Positions 59,414 through 64,000 of a DNA stretch of 64,000 bases are shown here, piece by piece; the stretch's first letter is position 1, and each line of letters opens with the position of its first letter. This DNA comes from Acidobacteriota bacterium. Its GTDB lineage: Bacteria; Acidobacteriota; Vicinamibacteria; Vicinamibacterales; JAKQTR01. The position numbers were made by a program, and so were the translations under genes. The notes beneath the pieces were generated by a model. The model saw only the letters and a list, made by a program, of their open reading frames with translations. It did not search any database and was not told the origin of the DNA. The stretch is taken from the NCBI GenBank assembly GCA_026393675.1, contig JAPKZQ010000045.1:248001-312000 (forward strand). The letters are read 5' to 3'.

Positions 59414-62347
59414 CTAGAAGCGGATCCCCACCGAGAAGCTCTCCGTTCGCGGGAACTGGTAGCTGGTCGGGCCGGTCGGCTGCCCGAACAGCGGGCCGTA
59501 CCGGTAGTTGACGTCGGCGACCGGCGCCGCCGTGAACGGGTTGAACGCCGGCAGGCTGGCGGCGGTGTACGTGCCTGGCGACGCGTTCGAAGACACCGTC
59601 GTGTCGACGCTCGTCACGGCCAGATTGTTGAAGACGTTGGAGATCAGACCGCGGAAAAACACTTCCACCGAGCCATGGATCTTCCTGGTCCACGTCAGCG
59701 ACAGGTCGGTATTAGAGACGTTCTGGTTCCGCAGCGGGCCACGGCCAGAGATGTAGTACGTGACGCTCGTGGGCGGAGTGATGTAGCCGGGATTTGTGAC
59801 GTATGTCGATGGGTTCACAGACAACGCGATGTCGTAGGGCGTGCCCGAGTCGAAGCGCTGGACCAGGCCGAGCGTGAACTGGCCGAAGCTCGGGTTGACC
59901 GGCACCAGATACGACGCGTAGGCGCGCGCCTTGTGCCGCTGGTCGTTCCCCATGTAGCCGGTCGGCCAGTTCCACGCCTCCTGGCGGTACTCGGGGAACG
60001 TGTTGATGCTGGCCATGATCGGCCCGCTGCCCACGTTTTCGCCGTCGTTGTTGCCCTTGGAGTACGACAGCGTGTAGTTGCCGCCGAACGTCAGCCGGCT
60101 GAGACGATAGTCTGCGGCCACCGTCACCGCGTGGTACCAACGGATTGCGTCAGGCGTGTTTTTCTCGAGTTCAGCATCGTACGTGCGACCCGTCGGATCG
60201 GTGACCTTGCCGGTGGTCATGTCGGTGAAGCTGCCGTACATGTCGCGGTACTTGCGGTAGGCGTAGTCGACGCGAAGTGTCCCACGGTTCTTGCCCAGTT
60301 CCCGCGCGATGCCGACCGTGATCTCATTCGCGCTAGGCGCCTTCGTGCTGCCGCTGACCTTGGCGGTGACGCCGGGGATCGACGGCGCGCTCCGGTAGGT
60401 CGTGTTGTTGATGCCGCCGATGCTGTTGAACCACGAGAACACCTGCGGAAGGATATCGGCAATCTTCTGGCAGTCTGCCCCCGAGCACGTGGAGTTCAGC
60501 TTCGGCCCCGTGTAGGTCCATGAGTAGGACGCCGTGCGGCCGCCCGACGAGCCGGCATCGACGACCGCGCCGTTGACGCCCATGACGTAGCGGGCGTAAC
60601 CAGCGTTGGCGATCCATTTCCCGTCGTCCCTGATATCCCAACTGAAGCCCAGGCGCGGGCTCCACTGCCAGTCTCTCAGGACCGGCACGCCTCCCTGGTC
60701 TTTCGAGCGGTTCTGGTCGTAGCGGGCCCCGATGTTGAACGTCAACCTGTGGTTGAAGCGCCACTGGTCGTTCGCGAACAGCGAGTAGGTACGGATATCG
60801 CTGCCGACGCTCGGCGCCACCAGCGGGGTGTACTGGATGTAGCTGCTGCCGTCGATCACCGGGTAGATGGTGTGGTCGGGCGTATCCACGATATACGTCT
60901 TGGTCGCGTAGACGCGGTACCCGCTGCCCGACTGATAGTTATCCACCTTGCGCGATTCCTTGAAGTTGTCGAAGCCGAGCACCAACGAATGCGACCCGGT
61001 CTTATCAGTCGAGAGAAAGTAGCCGAACTTGGCGAACCAATCCCAGTTGTTGCGCTCCTCGTGCCAGCCCGTGCCGCAGACGGCGCAGAAGGTTGGCGAG
61101 TTGAAGCGCGCGCTGCCACGCGAACGGTCGAACATCAGCGTGCCCTTCACCACGTCGATGAACTGCGCGCCGGTGTCCTCGGTGACCATGGTCTTTCTCG
61201 AGAACTGGGCCTCGAGAAACAGCTTCGACGAGAGGATGCTCGTATAGTTGAAGGCCGTCAGCGTGTCAGTGGTGCCGTTGTTGTACAGGCTGTCGAGGTC
61301 GATCGGGCTATTGGACGTGTTGTTCGTGGTCCAAATCCACTTCTTCGTAAACGACGCTTTCACCGTATTCTGAGAGTTGATCGCGTAGGTGCCTTTCCCC
61401 TCGTAGCGCTTGTCGCTCTGCGCATAAGGATAGGAGAGGCCGGTGTAAGGAAGCACCCGCTGTTGCTTGTTGTTCTGGTAGCGCCCGTCGGCGAAGAACC
61501 AGACCTTGTCCCTCATGATCGGACCACCGAAGGTGACCTCGTACGCCGGGACAATCTGGTCCGTCGTGACGTCGCTCATCGGCCGCAGCGCCCGCCACGC
61601 GTCGTTGGAGAACGAGTCGCGAAACGACCCGCTGAAGCGATTGCCGCCCGACTTCGTGATCATGTTGACGACGCCGCCGTTGAAGCGGCCGTACTCGGCC
61701 GAGATGTTGCCGGTCGAGATCTTGGTTTCCTGAATGGCGTCTTCGATGTACAGCGTCCGCGGTTGGCCGCGAAGGTTCTCGTTCACGTTCACGCCGTTAA
61801 TCAGGTACAGGCCCTCGTAGGACAGCGCGCCGGCGAGCACGATGCCGCCCCTCGGCCCGTTACCGCTCACGCCGGGCGCGAGCAGGACCGCGGATTCCAG
61901 GGTCCGGCCGACCGGCAGGTTCTCGATCTTCGCCGCGGTGTACGTCTGCGCAATCGTGCCCGTCTTGAGAATCTCGGTCGACGTCGACCCGGTGACGGTG
62001 ACCGTCTCGGTCACCGTGGCCAGCGCAAGCTTGACTTGCAGCGCCCGGGTTTCCGCCATGGCCACGCCAATCGTCTGTTTCTGCGGCGCGAACCCCTGCA
62101 ACTCGAAGCTCACGGCGTACTCGCCCGGCGGCAGGAACGGAATCATGAAGTCGCCGTTGGCTGACGTCACCACGCTGCGCGTGCCCTGCAACGCGGACGA
62201 CGAGACGGTGACCGTGACGCCAGGCATCGCCAGTCCGGAAGGATCGGTGACCGTGCCTCTGATGACACCGGTTGGATTGCCCTGAGCCCAGGCACTTGCC
62301 GCCACGGCCAGCACCATGAGCACAGCCATCAGTGTTCTGCTACGCAT
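59414..62347 (-). CDS. Oar-like TonB-dependent receptor with carboxypeptidase-regulatory domain
   Basis: The 977-residue outer-membrane protein starts at an ATG preceded by AGGGGGG. Its signal peptide occupies residues 1-22. A CarboxypepD-regulatory beta domain (26-110; GVIRGTVTDPSGLAMPGVTV) is followed by a plug domain (about 125-235; IENLPVGRTLESAVLLAPGV, NGVNVNENLRGQP) and a long beta-barrel ending in aromatic residues (ESFSVGIRF). This Oar type is greatly expanded in Acidobacteriota. The substrate cannot be inferred; no SusD-like partner is adjacent. A terminator follows. Confidence 0.9.
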   Translation of the reverse strand: MRSRTLMAVLMVLAVAASAWAQGNPTGVIRGTVTDPSGLAMPGVTVTVSSSALQGTRSVVTSANGDFMIPFLPPGEYAVSFELQGFAPQKQTIGVAMAETRALQVKLALATVTETVTVTGSTSTEILKTGTIAQTYTAAKIENLPVGRTLESAVLLAPGVSGNGPRGGIVLAGALSYEGLYLINGVNVNENLRGQPRTLYIEDAIQETKISTGNISAEYGRFNGGVVNMITKSGGNRFSGSFRDSFSNDAWRALRPMSDVTTDQIVPAYEVTFGGPIMRDKVWFFADGRYQNNKQQRVLPYTGLSYPYAQSDKRYEGKGTYAINSQNTVKASFTKKWIWTTNNTSNSPIDLDSLYNNGTTDTLTAFNYTSILSSKLFLEAQFSRKTMVTEDTGAQFIDVVKGTLMFDRSRGSARFNSPTFCAVCGTGWHEERNNWDWFAKFGYFLSTDKTGSHSLVLGFDNFKESRKVDNYQSGSGYRVYATKTYIVDTPDHTIYPVIDGSSYIQYTPLVAPSVGSDIRTYSLFANDQWRFNHRLTFNIGARYDQNRSKDQGGVPVLRDWQWSPRLGFSWDIRDDGKWIANAGYARYVMGVNGAVVDAGSSGGRTASYSWTYTGPKLNSTCSGADCQKIADILPQVFSWFNSIGGINNTTYRSAPSIPGVTAKVSGSTKAPSANEITVGIARELGKNRGTLRVDYAYRKYRDMYGSFTDMTTGKVTDPTGRTYDAELEKNTPDAIRWYHAVTVAADYRLSRLTFGGNYTLSYSKGNNDGENVGSGPIMASINTFPEYRQEAWNWPTGYMGNDQRHKARAYASYLVPVNPSFGQFTLGLVQRFDSGTPYDIALSVNPSTYVTNPGYITPPTSVTYYISGRGPLRNQNVSNTDLSLTWTRKIHGSVEVFFRGLISNVFNNLAVTSVDTTVSSNASPGTYTAASLPAFNPFTAAPVADVNYRYGPLFGQPTGPTSYQFPRTESFSVGIRF

Positions 62348-62650
62348 TCAGTCCCCCCTATCAAAAGACCGCCGGGAGCCGGCTCGCCCGACTCTTGACC
62401 TACTGTCCTAATGAATCCACAGCGCTCATCTCAATCGTCGAAGTTCTTGCAGCCCCTGGTCTGCAGGTGCGCTATGACGCGAGAAGAACGTTGACCGCAA
62501 CGGCGCCGCGTCGATGGGCATGCGGTTTCGAGTGTGCGAGGAGGCGTCGGGGGCCGATTGACACGCCGCGATCGTGACGCGGGATCAGTATAGGCACAAG
62601 GACGTGTACTCGTCCAGATGATCCGTGACCGTGACCCATCTCCCTGGCGT
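62348..62650. other. 303-bp intergenic region upstream of the receptor
   Basis: It lies between the receptor start and the stop of the HAD gene (both minus strand). It must hold the receptor promoter, but I find no convincing -35/-10 pair. No repeat or RNA gene is visible. Confidence 0.35.
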
Positions 62651-63346
62651 TCAGAGCCAGAGGTCTGGGACGACACCGACCGACTCAAGGAGGTGAGTGT
62701 GCGGGGCACGGTCGAGCGTCGCCCGATCGTGTGCCCCAGTCAGCACGCCGATTCGATAGGCCACGCCGGCATTGGCCCCGGCTTCAAGATCCAGCCGCGT
62801 GTCCCCGACCACGGCCACGCGACCGACGTCATAGACGCCGGTCTGTTCCATGCTGCGGAAGATCATGAACGGGGCCGGGCGCCCGGCCGAGACCTCGTCA
62901 CCGCAGACCACCGCATCGACCAGGTCTTTGGGCCAGCCCGCCACCGTGAGGATCACGTCCACGATGCTTCGGTCAAATCCCGAGTTGAGCGCCACGCAGA
63001 TTCCTGCATCATGGAGCCGCTCAAACGCCACACGAGCGTCGGGAAACGCCAGGTCGCGGGTGGTACGCAGCCGTTGCGTGAGCATCGTGCAGAAGTGCCG
63101 GTAGATGATGGCCACGAGCGCCTCGCGCTCGGTGTCTTCAAGTGCCGGACGTTGATCGGCAACAAGATGGCTGAGCACCTCCCGCTTGGAGGCACCCCGC
63201 CATTCCGTGATGGCGCCGGGCTCGACGGCGAGGCCAGATGCCTCGAGAGAGCCGGCAAAGGCGGCGGGAACCTCCCCGCGGTCCCTGATGGTGGTACCGC
63301 CCAGATCAAAGATGACGAGTGCGGGCGGCTGGATAGAGTCAAGCAT
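62651..63346 (-). CDS. HAD-family phosphonatase-like hydrolase
   Basis: The 231-residue protein has motif I as VIFDLGGTTIRDRG. The second aspartate of the usual DxDxT/V is glycine (D-L-G-G-T), as in some phosphonatase-like hydrolases (TIGR03351). Motif II lies in GICVALNSGF, and the motif III/IV region in AGRPAPFMIF and VAVVGDTRLDLEAG. I start at the ATG at 63346 because upstream codons add a non-family N-terminus. It is divergent from the MFS gene. Hydrolysis of a phosphonate or phosphate ester is inferred from the family. Confidence 0.82.
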   Translation of the reverse strand: MLDSIQPPALVIFDLGGTTIRDRGEVPAAFAGSLEASGLAVEPGAITEWRGASKREVLSHLVADQRPALEDTEREALVAIIYRHFCTMLTQRLRTTRDLAFPDARVAFERLHDAGICVALNSGFDRSIVDVILTVAGWPKDLVDAVVCGDEVSAGRPAPFMIFRSMEQTGVYDVGRVAVVGDTRLDLEAGANAGVAYRIGVLTGAHDRATLDRAPHTHLLESVGVVPDLWL

Positions 63347-63522
63347 CGGCAAATAGTCGCTTCCACCGCCCTGCACATCGGCCGGGCGAGACCGCGTTCG
63401 TTTCGCCGCCCAGATGCCGACCGCCGTCGGCCTCATCCGCGCGTTGGCGGCCCAGGCGGTATGAATCAAGCATAAAGGTAACAGATCCAACCGTCTGCGC
63501 GATCCTGCTAACATGAGCGGGC

Positions 63523-64000
63523 GTGGCCACTCCGCCGTCGATCCAGCGCATTGCCGCCGCCCTGCACTACCGCGACTTCCGCGTGATGTGGACCGGCGCC
63601 TGCGTGTCGAGCATCGGCACGTGGATGCAGGCGGTGGCGCAAAGCTGGCTGGTGCTGACCATCACCGGGTCGCCGTTCTACCTCGGCCTCGACGCGTTCC
63701 TCGGCGGAGTGCCCATCCTGCTCTTCACCCTGATCGGTGGCGTCGTCGCCGATCGGCACAATCGCCGCGCCATCCTGCTCATCTCGCAATGCGTCCAGCT
63801 CTCCACGGCGTTCGCACTCGCCGCCCTGGTCTACTGGCAGGTGGTGCAGGTGTGGCACGTGCTGGCGCTGTCGTTTATCACCGGCACGGCGCAGGCGTTT
63901 GGCGGGCCAGCCTACCAATCGCTGCTGCCCTCGCTGGTCGACAAGAAGGACGTGCCGAACGCGATCGCGCTCAATTCAATGCAGTTCAATATCGCTCGAA
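63523..64000 (+). CDS. MFS exporter (MFS_3 / enterobactin-exporter type), N-terminal part
   Basis: The frame from a GTG at 63523 runs to the window end (159 codons). The start matches the MFS_3 type: LHYRDFRVMWTGACVSSIGT, WMQAVAQSWLVLTITGSPF, GGVPILLFTLIGGVVADRHN (motif A D-R-x-N-R-R), then VQLSTAFALAALVYW and FGGPAYQSLLPSLVDKKDV. TAACAT (63509-63514) lies eight bases before the GTG and no Shine-Dalgarno is present, so the start may be leaderless. The substrate is unknown. Confidence 0.87.
   Translation, partial: MATPPSIQRIAAALHYRDFRVMWTGACVSSIGTWMQAVAQSWLVLTITGSPFYLGLDAFLGGVPILLFTLIGGVVADRHNRRAILLISQCVQLSTAFALAALVYWQVVQVWHVLALSFITGTAQAFGGPAYQSLLPSLVDKKDVPNAIALNSMQFNIAR

Overview
The window is high-GC bacterial chromosome. 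It most resembles Acidobacteriota, probably the Vicinamibacteria side. The pointers are an Oar-like TonB-dependent receptor with an N-terminal carboxypeptidase-regulatory domain, a VWFA-related protein of the acidobacterial type, a membrane SpoIIE-phosphatase-like N-terminus and a DUF885 metalloprotein. This assignment is inference from gene content; there is no rRNA to test it. No CRISPR array, rRNA, integrase or complete IS was found.

Layout. 1-1700: edge of a membrane signalling protein, cutA, ftsB and an initiator tRNA-fMet with terminator. 1679-12130 is an accessory zone: copies of a tRNA-3'-end/terminator repeat, a YtrA-type GntR plus ABC transporter module, fragments of an antitoxin, an AbiE system and a hydrolase, a LysE exporter, a DUF885 protein, a membrane glutaredoxin and a complete RelE/HigA-like toxin-antitoxin pair. 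12132-24643 is housekeeping and envelope: a FAD/Fe-S D-lactate-type dehydrogenase, DedA, MsrPQ, DUF2461 and a DUF1175 / alpha-2-macroglobulin / membrane-protein operon. 24707-33622 holds a minus-strand operon (SET, YqiA-like esterase, a PBP-SpoIID-HExxH fusion, VWA) facing a plus-strand operon (haem domain with three RidA domains, YajQ, PrsW). 33651-37239: VapBC, a dead methyltransferase, a HExxH lipoprotein and an orphan DNA methyltransferase.

37415-42442 is a 1675-residue MetV-MetF-MetH fusion that would make methyl-folate and use it for methionine synthesis in one chain. 43089-49491 is a four-gene redox cluster: NuoE-like, NuoF fused to GltD, HoxU/NuoG-like ferredoxin, and a stand-alone FMN glutamate-synthase domain. 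It looks like a multi-flavin, multi-Fe-S complex with both NAD(H) and NADP(H) sites and no glutaminase. I do not recognise a characterised complex of this make-up, so it is my main candidate for an undescribed system. 49531-52392 is a pyruvate/PEP-binding protein lacking the phosphohistidine domain.

52500-59121 is the ImuA-ImuB-DnaE2 SOS mutagenesis cassette. All three genes carry in-frame insertions of dispersed repeats. 59414-64000: Oar-like receptor, a phosphonatase-like HAD hydrolase and the start of an MFS exporter running off the edge.

A recurring feature is transcription units whose -10 box lies only 7-10 bases before the start codon with no Shine-Dalgarno, suggesting leaderless mRNAs (2080, 11630, 24707, 30386, 63523), alongside genes with clear Shine-Dalgarno sites.
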